Assembly (NCBI RefSeq): GCF_014287585.1
Contig: NZ_JACOOJ010000011.1
Location: 52,842 to 116,841 of the forward strand
DNA length: 64,000 nt
DNA from: Parabacteroides hominis
GTDB taxonomy: Bacteria; Bacteroidota; Bacteroidia; Bacteroidales; Tannerellaceae
Direction of reading: 5' to 3'
The notes under the pieces: model-generated
What the model was told of the DNA's origin: nothing
Seen by the model: the letters and a program-made list of their open reading frames with translations, nothing else
The model's database searches: none
Shown: positions 1 through 8,988 of the stretch, piece after piece
Layout of the letters: every line of letters begins with the position of its first letter
Position numbering within the stretch: position 1 is the first letter of the stretch
Translations under genes and position numbers: made by a program

Positions 1-1688
1 CAAAGGTGTTCGGGACGATCGAAGCGTTCCCGCCAGGTGTTCGGCCAGACATACATCGAATCGGATGGCATCTGGTAGTAACCGCGTGTCATCAGGGCGG
101 AAGTAGACTCACTGACGATTAACGTCTTGCCCGGAAAGTTCTGCGGGAACGGCTCGTAATTCTTTTCGTGATAGTTGAATCCCAATACATCCAACGCATT
201 CGAACGGAAGATCAGGTTACCAGGTGTCGCTTCATTATTGGCAGCAGTGACAGGGCGCGTCTTATCCAGGCGCTTGACGATTGCCGCCAGCGAATGGGCG
301 ATCAATCCCTGTACGCTCATGGCGGTATCAGACAAGATCTTGTCATCCACCGGATGGCCTGCATTGAGGATCAGGTTGGCGGCTTCAAGGCTGAGTGTGT
401 CGGCATCGGCATGTTGCCATTGCTCCAGCACTTCGTTTCCGATGCTCCACATAAAGACGGACGGATGGTTACGGTCGCGCAGGATCTGGTCTGTCAAGTC
501 CTTTTCATGCCATTCGTCAAAATATTGGGCATAGTCGTACGGTGATTTCCGTTTCCGCCACATGTCGAAAGCCTCGTCCTGTACCAGCAATCCGATCCGG
601 TCACAGATGTCGAGCAGCTCGGGTGCCGGCGGGTTATGGCTGGTGCGGACGGCATTGGCCCCCATGTCTTTCATCATTTGCAGTTGACGTTCGAGCGCCC
701 TCGGATTGATCGCGCTACCGAGGCATCCCAGGTCATGATGCAGGCAGACACCTAATATTTTGGTCGGTTCCCCGTTCAGGGAGAATCCCGTATGCTCGTC
801 CCAATCGAATTTGCGTATGCCGAATGTGGTTTGATAGCGGTCCGTCACTTTATTGTCGACTTTCACCTCGGTTATGGCGGTGTACAGATAAGGATTCCGG
901 ACGCTCCATAGTTCCGGATAGAACATTTCTATCGTGTGTGTAACGATTTTCTTTCCTCCTGCGGCTATCTCGGCCGGGGAAGATATCCGGTAGAGGGTCT
1001 TTCCTTCCTTGTCTTGTATCAGGGTAGAAACTTCCACGGTCACATCCGATGCATCGTTTTTCAAGGTCGTTTCAATTTCGACCGTGCTCTTGTCCGCATT
1101 AATGACCGGAGTTGTGATGTTTGTCCCCCAATTATCCACATGGACTTGTCCGGTTTTCACCAACCATACATTCCGGTAAATGCCGGAACCCGAATACCAA
1201 CGGGAATTAGGCTGCTCGCTGTTATCGGCCTGGACAACCAAAACATTCTCCTCCTTACCATAATTCAGATACGGTGTCAGGTCATAACGGAACGAAACAT
1301 ACCCGTTGGGGCGGAAACCTAACAAATGTCCGTTCAGCCAGACTTTACTGTTCCGGTAAACGCCGTCGAAATCAATATAGATCACTTTTCCCTTGTCGCT
1401 TTCAGGCAGTTTGAAATGTTTCCGGTACCACCCCGTTCCACCCGGCAGCGCACCGCCGCCGGGAGTCGCCGGGTTATCGAGGGAGAAATCCGCCTCGATG
1501 CTCCAGTCGTGAGGCAGGTTCAGGACCCGCCAATCGCTGTCATCCGTACCGGGTGCGGAGGCATTGGCTTGTTTTTCAGTCAGAGCAAAGCGCCATTCCT
1601 TGTTGAAAGATATTCTCTCACGGCCTTTTTCCTGTGTGGCACATGCAGTAAGAAGCAGGCAGATCAGGGCAAATACGGATAGTCTCAT
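1..1688 (-). CDS. Glycoside hydrolase family 2, beta-galactosidase-like lipoprotein (3' end outside window)
   Basis: The first 562 codons are present and the C-terminus lies beyond the window edge. The protein starts with a lipoprotein signal peptide (lipobox LLLTAC), then a GH2 sugar-binding jelly roll, an Ig-like domain and a TIM barrel. The barrel carries NHPSVFMWSIGNE, whose last Glu (about residue 419) is the usual GH2 acid/base. A Glu in LIVSEST (about residue 527) fits the nucleophile. Family knowledge puts such proteins in the periplasm or on the surface, hydrolysing beta-galactosides or beta-glucuronides of plant or host glycans. The exact substrate cannot be read from the sequence. 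It is divergent from porX, with about 160 bp between the two starts. Confidence 0.88.
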   Translation of the reverse strand, partial: MRLSVFALICLLLTACATQEKGRERISFNKEWRFALTEKQANASAPGTDDSDWRVLNLPHDWSIEADFSLDNPATPGGGALPGGTGWYRKHFKLPESDKGKVIYIDFDGVYRNSKVWLNGHLLGFRPNGYVSFRYDLTPYLNYGKEENVLVVQADNSEQPNSRWYSGSGIYRNVWLVKTGQVHVDNWGTNITTPVINADKSTVEIETTLKNDASDVTVEVSTLIQDKEGKTLYRISSPAEIAAGGKKIVTHTIEMFYPELWSVRNPYLYTAITEVKVDNKVTDRYQTTFGIRKFDWDEHTGFSLNGEPTKILGVCLHHDLGCLGSAINPRALERQLQMMKDMGANAVRTSHNPPAPELLDICDRIGLLVQDEAFDMWRKRKSPYDYAQYFDEWHEKDLTDQILRDRNHPSVFMWSIGNEVLEQWQHADADTLSLEAANLILNAGHPVDDKILSDTAMSVQGLIAHSLAAIVKRLDKTRPVTAANNEATPGNLIFRSNALDVLGFNYHEKNYEPFPQNFPGKTLIVSESTSALMTRGYYQMPSDSMYVWPNTWRERFDRPEHL

Positions 1689-1791
1689 ACGTGTATAGTT
1701 AACTCGTTTATATTATACAAAGGTAATACAAAAGAGCCTAAAAAATGAGGGAAGAACATACAAAATAAAGGGGTATATCGTTATAATATCA

Positions 1792-1799
1792 TACATTTG
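1792..1799 (+). promoter_or_regulatory. Promoter -7 element (TACATTTG) for porX
   Basis: TACATTTG matches the Bacteroidetes primary sigma -7 consensus TAnnTTTG. Transcription would start near 1806, so an upstream in-frame ATG at 1805 would be leaderless. This favours the ATG at 1847 as the start of porX. Confidence 0.6.
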
Positions 1800-1846
1800 T
1801 AGGGATGAACCCGGTTTGTTCATTTTCAAAAAAGAAAGATAAAACT

Positions 1847-3397
1847 ATGGCAGCAAAGAAAGACAGAGTGCTTTGGGCAGACGATGAGATAGATTTGTTA
1901 AAGCCGCACATCCTTTTCCTGCAGGACAAGGGATATGAGGTGATTCCGGTAATCAGCGGGCAGGATGCCATCGAATGCTGTAAGGAAGAGTCGTTCGACA
2001 TTATTTTCCTGGACGAAAATATGCCGGGGCTGACCGGATTGGAAACATTGGCGCAGATCAAGGCGATCAATCCCGATGTCCCTGTCGTCATGGTTACCAA
2101 AAGCGAGGAGGAGAGCATCATGAACCAGGCTATCGGCAACAAGATCGCCGATTACCTGATCAAACCGGTCAATCCGAACCAGTTGCTTTTGTCTATCAAG
2201 AAGAATGTCCATAAGAATGTAATCATATCCGAGACGACGACAGTCGGCTATCAGCAGGAGTTCGGGCGTATCGGCATGCAGATCAACGATTCGCTGACGA
2301 CCGACGACTGGATGGAGGTGTACAAGAAGCTCGTCTATTGGGAAATCGAACTGGAAAACAGCCAGGTTCCGATGACCGACATGCTCCGCATGCAGAAACA
2401 GGAGGCAAACAATGCATTCGGTAAATTTGTCAAAAAGAATTATGTGGACTGGATTCAGAATCCCGAAATCCGCCCGTTGATGAGCCCGGATTTGTTTAAA
2501 AAGAAAGTATTCCCGATGCTCGACAATGGAGAAAAGGTCTTTTTCATCCTGATCGACAATTTCCGCCTCGACCAATGGCGCGAAGTAAAAGATTTGCTTG
2601 CCGAATATTATACGTTCGACGAAAGCCTGTACTACAGCATCCTTCCGACCGCCACACAGTATGCCCGCAACTCGATCTTCTCCGGGCTGATGCCCTTGCA
2701 GATCGAAAAGATGTTTCCGGAACTTTGGGTAGACGAGGACAGCGAGGAGGGCAAAAACCTGAACGAAGCGCCGCTTATCCAGACGCAGATCGAACGGTTC
2801 CGCAAGAAATATACTTTCTCCTATCATAAGGTACATGATTCGCAATATAACGACAAATTGCTGAATATCGTTCCTTCCCTGCTTCATAACCAGTTGAATG
2901 TGGTGGTACTGAACTTTGTCGATATGCTGTCCCATGCCCGTACCGAAAACAAGATGATCCGCGAACTGGCACAGAGCGAAGCGGCATATCGCAGCCTGAC
3001 ACGCTCCTGGTTCCAACATTCGGGTACGCTGGAACTTTTCAAGCGCATTGCCGGAAAAGGGTATAAAGTGATCGTCACGACCGACCACGGTACGATCCGC
3101 GTCGATAACCCGCAGAAGGTGATAGGCGATAAGAATACAAACACCAACCTGCGCTATAAGGTAGGCAAGAACTTGAATTATAATCCGAAAGACGTGTTTG
3201 ACATCCGTTTTCCCGACAAAGCGGGGTTACCATCCCCGAACCTGAGCAGCAAATATATCTTTGCGATGAACAACGATTTCTTTGCTTATCCGAACAACTA
3301 CAATTATTACGTTTCCTATTATAAGAACACATTCCAGCACGGTGGCATTTCGATGGAGGAAATGCTGATTCCTTTTATCACGATGACAGTAAAATAA
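1847..3397 (+). CDS. porX: PorX-type response regulator with C-terminal PglZ domain
   Basis: The protein has 516 aa from the chosen ATG. Residues 1-125 are a CheY-like receiver with an acidic pair at 12-13, phospho-acceptor Asp56 in IIFLDENMPG, and the conserved KPV lysine. The remainder, about 200-516, is a PglZ (alkaline-phosphatase-like) domain with FFILIDNFRLDQW and VTTDHGT metal-site motifs. This layout is that of Porphyromonas gingivalis PorX. There it works with the kinase PorY in control of the type IX secretion system, and its PglZ domain is reported to have phosphodiesterase activity on oligonucleotides. Which regulon it serves in a gut species is not shown here. No cognate kinase is adjacent. 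An upstream in-frame ATG at 1805 is rejected because of the promoter position. Confidence 0.9.
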   Translation: MAAKKDRVLWADDEIDLLKPHILFLQDKGYEVIPVISGQDAIECCKEESFDIIFLDENMPGLTGLETLAQIKAINPDVPVVMVTKSEEESIMNQAIGNKIADYLIKPVNPNQLLLSIKKNVHKNVIISETTTVGYQQEFGRIGMQINDSLTTDDWMEVYKKLVYWEIELENSQVPMTDMLRMQKQEANNAFGKFVKKNYVDWIQNPEIRPLMSPDLFKKKVFPMLDNGEKVFFILIDNFRLDQWREVKDLLAEYYTFDESLYYSILPTATQYARNSIFSGLMPLQIEKMFPELWVDEDSEEGKNLNEAPLIQTQIERFRKKYTFSYHKVHDSQYNDKLLNIVPSLLHNQLNVVVLNFVDMLSHARTENKMIRELAQSEAAYRSLTRSWFQHSGTLELFKRIAGKGYKVIVTTDHGTIRVDNPQKVIGDKNTNTNLRYKVGKNLNYNPKDVFDIRFPDKAGLPSPNLSSKYIFAMNNDFFAYPNNYNYYVSYYKNTFQHGGISMEEMLIPFITMTVK

Positions 3398-3431
3398 TTG
3401 ATAATTGACAATTGACAATTGACAATTGTTT

Positions 3432-3439
3432 TAACTTTG
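3432..3439 (+). promoter_or_regulatory. Promoter -7 element (TAACTTTG) for tsaE and its downstream gene
   Basis: TAACTTTG lies 37 bp before the tsaE start. It is embedded in a low-complexity stretch, 3398-3475, made of repeated AATTGACAATTG units followed by an inverted copy (CAATTGTCAATT) near 3452. Confidence 0.55.
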
Positions 3440-3475
3440 CAACCGGAACTTCAATTGTCAATTTATTAAACAATT

Positions 3476-3895
3476 ATGAATACAATTAAAATCGAAAGTT
3501 TAGATACGATCCGCCAAGCCGCAAAAGAGTTTATTGCCGGGATGGACGACCGTACCGTTTTCGCTTTCCGGGGCAATATGGGAGCCGGGAAGACTACTTT
3601 TATCAAGGCTATCTGCGAAGAGTTAGGCGTGGAGGATGTCATTAACAGCCCAACGTTCGCCATTATCAACGAATATCGTAGCGACGAGACCGGTGAACTG
3701 ATCTATCATTTTGACTTTTACCGCATCAACAAACTAAGTGAAGCGGAAGATATAGGCACGGAAGACTACTTCTATAGCGGCGCTCTCTGCTTTATCGAAT
3801 GGCCGGAAAAGATCGAAGAATTATTGCCGGGTGACGTTGTGGAAGTTGCCATTACAGAGAACCCGGACGGTTCCCGCACCGTAGAAGTGAAATAA
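3476..3895 (+). CDS. tsaE: tRNA threonylcarbamoyladenosine biosynthesis ATPase TsaE
   Basis: The protein has 139 aa, the usual TsaE size. The Walker A motif GNMGAGKTT starts at about residue 33 and is followed by the TsaE-typical [12 protein letters not shown] and IYHFDFYRI segments. TsaE is the P-loop partner of TsaB and TsaD in making the t6A modification at position 37 of ANN-decoding tRNAs in the cytoplasm. The gene is followed after 1 bp by a small membrane protein gene, so the two are probably co-transcribed. The start at 3476 gives a complete N-terminal strand before the P-loop. Confidence 0.93.
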   Translation: MNTIKIESLDTIRQAAKEFIAGMDDRTVFAFRGNMGAGKTTFIKAICEELGVEDVINSPTFAIINEYRSDETGELIYHFDFYRINKLSEAEDIGTEDYFYSGALCFIEWPEKIEELLPGDVVEVAITENPDGSRTVEVK

Positions 3896-3896
3896 G

Positions 3897-4112
3897 ATGG
3901 AACCTACCGAATATTTTATCCTGATACTCTTTATCGCATTAGGGATATTCTCCATTATTGCTGCGATCCTGAATCTCGACTGGTATTTCCAGACCAGCGG
4001 AGCCATGACCTTTGTCAGATGGCTGGGACGTAAAGGCGCCCGTATCTTCTATGCCCTTTTAGGATTGGGATTGATTGCCTGCGGAGTGACAGGACTTATC
4101 TTTTGGAATTGA
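3897..4112 (+). CDS. Small membrane protein, Imm17-like family
   Basis: The protein has 71 aa with two hydrophobic helices (about residues 5-26 and 49-70) separated by a basic loop (RWLGRKGAR). The sequence resembles small Bacteroidales proteins annotated as 'immunity 17 family'. No toxin gene is adjacent, and the tight coupling to tsaE argues for a resident household gene rather than an active immunity module. The name reflects family resemblance and the function is unknown. Confidence 0.6.
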   Translation: MEPTEYFILILFIALGIFSIIAAILNLDWYFQTSGAMTFVRWLGRKGARIFYALLGLGLIACGVTGLIFWN

Positions 4113-4174
4113 GAATTGAAAATTATCCGGCTACCAGCCGTTTTATATAATCCGGATAATTTTCAATCCTCAAT
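4108..4174. terminator. Bidirectional terminator-like inverted repeat between convergent genes
   Basis: Two 23-nt arms (4108-4130 and 4152-4174) pair with a single mismatch around a 21-nt loop. The repeat sits between the stop of the small membrane protein gene and the stop of rnr, so it can end transcripts from both sides. No long T tract follows. Confidence 0.6.
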
Positions 4175-4184
4175 ATTCAGTTCG

Positions 4185-6365
4185 TTACACAAGTGCAAAG
4201 TCCAGCTGCTTCCTTTCCAGGTTAGCTTGTGCCACTTTTACCGTGATGGCATCCCCTAACCGGTAAATACGCTTCGTCTTGCGACCGAGCAGGCAGTAGT
4301 TCTTGTCGTCAAACTCGTAGTAGTCATCATCGAGGTCGCGGATCGGAACAAGCCCTTCACATTTGTTATCATTCAGCTCCACGTACAATCCCCATTCGGC
4401 GACACCGGATACAGTACCGTCGAATACCTGTCCCAATTTATCTTTCATAAACTCGACCTGCTTGTACTTGATGGAAGAACGTTCAGCATTTGCGGCCACC
4501 ATTTCCATCTCGGAGCAATGCACACAATACTCCTCATACTTCTTCTTTATCACACTACGGCCACCTGCCAGATAGCGTTCCAGCAAACGGTGCACCATCA
4601 TATCCGGATAACGGCGGATGGGAGAAGTGAAGTGGGTATAATAGTCCATTGCCAACCCATAGTGACCGATATTATCCGTCGTATAGTGGGCTTTCTGCAT
4701 GGAGCGGATAGCCAGAGTCTCCACCAGGTTTTCTTCCGGTTTACCCTGTACGCTGCCCAACAGTTTGTTGATGCCTTTAGAGATATCCGTTTTCGTCCCT
4801 TCCGTACGCATCTTGTAACCGAAGCGGCTGATGAATGCGGAGAAGACTCTTAGTTTCTCAGGATCCGGCTGTTCATGAATACGATAGACGAATGTTTTCT
4901 TTGTCTTATTCTTACCCTTTCCGACGAACTCGGCTACCGTACGGTTTGCCAATAGCATGAATTCTTCGATCAGTTTATTGGCTTCCTTCGATTCTTTGAT
5001 ATAAGTTCCCAACGGTTTACCGCTCTCGTCTATGTCGAATTTGACTTCGTAACGGTCGAAAGCGATTGCCCCGTCTTTGAAACGCCGGTCGCGCAGTTTT
5101 TGTGCCAGGCTGTTAAGCGCCAGGATTTCTTCTTTATAATCACCTTCCCCTGTTTCGATGACAGCCTGAGCTTCTTCGTAAGTGAAGCGGCGGTCGCTCT
5201 TGATAATGGTACGGGTGATATGGGACTCTTGGACTTCGGCCTCCTTATTCAACTCGAAAATTGCGGAAAAACAGAGTTTCTCTTCATCCGGCCGGAGCGA
5301 ACAGATCTGATTGCACAAGCGTTCCGGCAACATCGGGATGGTGCGGTCCACGAGATAAACAGATGTCGCACGACTGAAAGCCTCCCGGTCAATCAGGCTT
5401 TCCGGCTTAACGTAGTGGGTCACATCGGCGATATGAACGCCAATTTCCCAATTGCCATTGTCCAGTTTACGGGCGGAAAGGGCATCATCGAAATCCTTGG
5501 CATCTTTCGGGTCGATCGTGAAAGTCGTGATGCCACGGTAATCTTCACGCTTGGCAATTTCCTCTTCAGGGATTGCTTCCGATATTTTTTCCGCGGCCTT
5601 CTCGACGTTGGCCGGATATTTATACGGTAGGTTGAACTCAGCCAGGATAGCGTTCATCTCCGCATTGTTGTCACCGGCAGTACCTAAGATATCGATCACC
5701 TCACCTAACGGATTCTTGGCTTCTTCCGGCCATTCGGTGATATGGACGATCGCTTTGTCGCCAGTCTTGCCGCCTTTCAGTTTGTCTTTCGGAATAAAGA
5801 TGTCGTTTGCAAGCGTCTTGTCTTCCGTAATAAGGAACGCGAAACCTTTGGTCACCTGTAGCTTTCCGGTGATCGAGCGTCGCTGGCTTTCCAGTATTTC
5901 AATAACTTCGCCTTCCGGGTCTGCTCCTTTTCTCTTGGCATGAAGCTGTATTTTTACCTTATCGCCGTTAAGCGCATGTGCCGAGTTTCGCTCTGCCACG
6001 AAGATCGGCGTCCCGCCATCTTCGGGAATAAAAGAGTTCTTGCCATTCTGACGGCGCATAAAGGTCCCGACAGCAGTTGTTCCCCAATCGTTATAGCGGT
6101 AGCGTCCCCGGTCTATCTCGGAAATGAAGTTGTCGGAAGAGAGATCATACAGGATATCCACCACCTGCAACTTCTGCACCTGATTGGTTACTCCTATCAT
6201 ACTGCTGATTTGTCGATAGTTAAAAGGTTCTTTGGGAGAAGACTTGAAAACGTCGATGATGGCATTGATCATAGCCTCTTTTTTCATCCGTTTGTTTTCG
6301 CCTCTGGAAGTGTTTTTCTTCTTCCCCGGTTTATTACTTTTCTTTTCAGATTTATTCTTAGTCAT
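4185..6365 (-). CDS. rnr: Ribonuclease R (RNB-family 3'-5' exoribonuclease)
   Basis: The protein has 726 aa. The very basic N-terminal tail (about residues 1-30, rich in Lys) is followed by a winged-helix segment and cold-shock OB folds. The RNB catalytic domain carries FTIDPKDAKDFDDAL, whose Asp residues coordinate the catalytic metal. A C-terminal S1 domain (GTVSGVAEWGLYVEL) follows. RNase R degrades structured RNA and takes part in rRNA and mRNA quality control in the cytoplasm. The gene is monocistronic, converges with the tsaE pair, and its length is normal for Bacteroidales. Confidence 0.95.
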   Translation of the reverse strand: MTKNKSEKKSNKPGKKKNTSRGENKRMKKEAMINAIIDVFKSSPKEPFNYRQISSMIGVTNQVQKLQVVDILYDLSSDNFISEIDRGRYRYNDWGTTAVGTFMRRQNGKNSFIPEDGGTPIFVAERNSAHALNGDKVKIQLHAKRKGADPEGEVIEILESQRRSITGKLQVTKGFAFLITEDKTLANDIFIPKDKLKGGKTGDKAIVHITEWPEEAKNPLGEVIDILGTAGDNNAEMNAILAEFNLPYKYPANVEKAAEKISEAIPEEEIAKREDYRGITTFTIDPKDAKDFDDALSARKLDNGNWEIGVHIADVTHYVKPESLIDREAFSRATSVYLVDRTIPMLPERLCNQICSLRPDEEKLCFSAIFELNKEAEVQESHITRTIIKSDRRFTYEEAQAVIETGEGDYKEEILALNSLAQKLRDRRFKDGAIAFDRYEVKFDIDESGKPLGTYIKESKEANKLIEEFMLLANRTVAEFVGKGKNKTKKTFVYRIHEQPDPEKLRVFSAFISRFGYKMRTEGTKTDISKGINKLLGSVQGKPEENLVETLAIRSMQKAHYTTDNIGHYGLAMDYYTHFTSPIRRYPDMMVHRLLERYLAGGRSVIKKKYEEYCVHCSEMEMVAANAERSSIKYKQVEFMKDKLGQVFDGTVSGVAEWGLYVELNDNKCEGLVPIRDLDDDYYEFDDKNYCLLGRKTKRIYRLGDAITVKVAQANLERKQLDFALV

Positions 6366-6447
6366 ATTTCTTTTTCAATGTTTTACAAAGTAAACAATAA
6401 ATTTTGAGAAGCTGTTTACATTTGTGATAAATAATCTTCGGGAGATT

Positions 6448-7401
6448 TTATTCTCCGAAACTGTTGACCCTTATTCCTTTAACACCCGGCTTGCAGCAAA
6501 ACACACTGCCGCTTAGCGGGTATTTCCGGAGTTGCTCTTCGGACAAGCCGGCACGAGCCGTTGTTATATAAAGCGTATCCATTTTATTACCTCCGAAAGC
6601 GCAGGAAGCGACATTAGGAGCCGGAACTTCCACTTTTGCCAGCAACTCTCCTGTGTAAGGATTGTAGCAGTAAACACCATAACCTCCCCACTGGGCAACC
6701 CAGAGGTGGTCGTCGCTATCGATTGCCATACCATCAGGCGCTCCTGTTCCATCGGGCAAGGTAACGGCTATGCCGTCGAACAGGATATCCCCGTTGTCGG
6801 CATCGTAGCGGTAGCGGGCTATCTTGCCGGTCGGCGTATCGTTGTAGTACATGAACTTCTTATTGGACGACCAGACGATCCCGTTCGAGATCGTGACCTT
6901 TTTCAATTTCGTGGTAACGGTCCCGGCGGGCGAAACAGTATATAAGGCCCCGGCATCTTTAGGCGCCCCGAACCCCATCGTCCCGATCCACAAATGTCCG
7001 GCAGGATCGCATTTGCCGTCGTTACAACGCACTTTACCGTTTTCATCAGGTATCGGAGCGATGGAAGTGGTATGCCCGTCATGCAGGTTCACCCGTACAA
7101 TTTCGTTTTGCAAGGCTATGATAACCGTGCTGTCCGTTTCAGGAACCACCGTCGATACCATACGGTCGAATTTCCAGGAACTGCATTCTTTTGTATCGGG
7201 ATGATATTCGTATAATGTTTGTCCTTCAATGTCCACCCAGAATAAGGTGTGACGTTCGGGATGCCAGATAGAGCCTTCTCCAGTAGTCGCTTCAGCCTGA
7301 TAAGCCAACTCTGCTGGAATCATTTCGACTTTAGGTAAGCAGGATGTCGTCATAATTAAAATAGATAGTAAAACAGATGTGTTAATAAGAAAATGTTTCA
7401 T
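6448..7401 (-). CDS. SMP-30/gluconolactonase/LRE-like lipoprotein
   Basis: The protein has 317 aa. The N-terminal signal with lipobox TTSC at about residues 18-21 predicts a lipoprotein in the cell envelope. The body is a six-bladed SGL-type beta-propeller with EATTGEGSIWHPER near the start, the RCNDGKCDPAGHLWIGTMG strand and the NGIVWSSNKKFMYYNDT blade. Members of this family hydrolyse sugar lactones with a divalent metal bound by Glu, Asn and Asp. It is divergent from uxaB-uxaA, which suggests, but does not prove, a role on uronic or aldonic acid lactones feeding that pathway. Confidence 0.85.
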   Translation of the reverse strand: MKHFLINTSVLLSILIMTTSCLPKVEMIPAELAYQAEATTGEGSIWHPERHTLFWVDIEGQTLYEYHPDTKECSSWKFDRMVSTVVPETDSTVIIALQNEIVRVNLHDGHTTSIAPIPDENGKVRCNDGKCDPAGHLWIGTMGFGAPKDAGALYTVSPAGTVTTKLKKVTISNGIVWSSNKKFMYYNDTPTGKIARYRYDADNGDILFDGIAVTLPDGTGAPDGMAIDSDDHLWVAQWGGYGVYCYNPYTGELLAKVEVPAPNVASCAFGGNKMDTLYITTARAGLSEEQLRKYPLSGSVFCCKPGVKGIRVNSFGE

Positions 7402-7548
7402 GGTATAAATAAAGCCTGTTCTTGCCAGTTATGGATAAGTTTTATGCAAACATACTAAATAAATCCGAGATTTCCTTTAAATTAGAGCCCGAATTTATAT
7501 AATCGGCTCTAATTGCCATTAATGAACAGATTTTAAATTAAGATTAAA

Positions 7549-8988
7549 ATGAGAGAGTTGAATGAAAAAACTGCCGGCAAAGTGCTGTATCCGGAACGGA
7601 TCATCCAGTTCGGTGAAGGTAATTTCCTTCGTGCGTTTGTGGATTGGATTATCCAGAAAATGAATGAGAAGGTTGGTTTTAACAGCAGTGTCGTGGTGGT
7701 CCAGCCCATCGACCGGGGAATGGTCGACATGTTGAACGCACAGGATTGCTTGTACCATGTCAATCTTCAGGGGTTGGACAAAGGCGAGAAGGTTGACAGC
7801 CTTACCCGGATCGATGTGATAAGCCGTGCGTTGAATCCTTATGCGGACTTTTCCGCTTTCATGAAACTGGCGGAACAGCCGGAGATGCGTTTCGTCATTT
7901 CAAATACGACGGAAGCAGGGATCGCCTTCGATCCGGCCTGCAAGCTGGAAGACGCGCCTGCCTCTTCCTATCCGGGCAAGCTGACACAATTGCTTTATCA
8001 CCGCTACAAGACATTTAACGGAGACAAAGACAAAGGCTTGATTATCTTTCCGTGCGAATTGATCTTCCTGAACGGGCATAAACTGAAAGAAATCATTTTC
8101 CAGTATATCGATTTATGGCAATTAGGAGATGGTTTCAAAGCCTGGTTTATGGACTGCTGCGGTGTATATGCGACGCTGGTCGACCGTATTGTTCCGGGAT
8201 TCCCGCGTAAAGAGATCGATTCGATCAAAGAGAAACTGCAATATAACGACAATCTGGTCGTGCAGGCGGAGATATTCCATTTATGGGTAATCGAAGCGCC
8301 CGAATCAGTTGCCAAAGAGTTTCCGGCAGACAAGGCAGGCTTGAATGTGCTGTTTGTTCCGAGCGAGGAGCCTTACCACCAGCGGAAGGTGACCCTTTTG
8401 AACGGCCCTCATACGGTTTTGGCTCCCGTTTCCTGGCTTTCCGGGGTGAATATCGTGCGGGATGCCTGCCAGCACGAGGTACTGGGAAAATATATCCACA
8501 AGGTGATGTTCGGGGAATTGCTGGAAACGCTGAATCTGCCGAAAGAAGAACTGGTGCAGTTCGGCAATGACGTCATGGAGCGTTTTAACAACCCGTTCGT
8601 CGACCATTCGGTCGTTTCCATCATGCTGAACTCATTCCCCAAGTATGAAACACGCGACCTGCCGGGCTTGAAAGTCTATCTGGAACGGAAAGGCGAGTTG
8701 CCAAAAGGGCTGGTATTAGGGCTGGCTGCCATTATTACCTATTATAAAGGATATGTGCGTACCGATGGAACGAAATCCGAACCGAATGATTCCGCCGAAA
8801 TCCTTCAACTGTTACAGAACCTTTGGGCTACCGGTTCGACAAAGCAGGTCGCCGAAGGCGTATTGGCGGCGACTTCCATTTGGGGAGAAGACCTGAACCG
8901 TATTCCGGGATTGACCGGTATGGTAAAAGGTTTCCTGGATGCCATTGAAGAAAAAGGAATGCTTAATGTCGTTAAAGAAATTTGCTGA
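7549..8988 (+). CDS. uxaB: Tagaturonate reductase
   Basis: The protein has 479 aa, the standard UxaB size. The N-terminal RIIQFGEGNFLRAFVDW dinucleotide-binding motif is typical of the mannitol dehydrogenase-like family. The central KVTLLNGPHTVLAPV segment matches the conserved catalytic region. It reduces D-tagaturonate to D-altronate with NADH, a step of galacturonate catabolism. The stop overlaps the uxaA start by one base (TGATG), so the two are translated as an operon. Confidence 0.93.
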   Translation: MRELNEKTAGKVLYPERIIQFGEGNFLRAFVDWIIQKMNEKVGFNSSVVVVQPIDRGMVDMLNAQDCLYHVNLQGLDKGEKVDSLTRIDVISRALNPYADFSAFMKLAEQPEMRFVISNTTEAGIAFDPACKLEDAPASSYPGKLTQLLYHRYKTFNGDKDKGLIIFPCELIFLNGHKLKEIIFQYIDLWQLGDGFKAWFMDCCGVYATLVDRIVPGFPRKEIDSIKEKLQYNDNLVVQAEIFHLWVIEAPESVAKEFPADKAGLNVLFVPSEEPYHQRKVTLLNGPHTVLAPVSWLSGVNIVRDACQHEVLGKYIHKVMFGELLETLNLPKEELVQFGNDVMERFNNPFVDHSVVSIMLNSFPKYETRDLPGLKVYLERKGELPKGLVLGLAAIITYYKGYVRTDGTKSEPNDSAEILQLLQNLWATGSTKQVAEGVLAATSIWGEDLNRIPGLTGMVKGFLDAIEEKGMLNVVKEIC

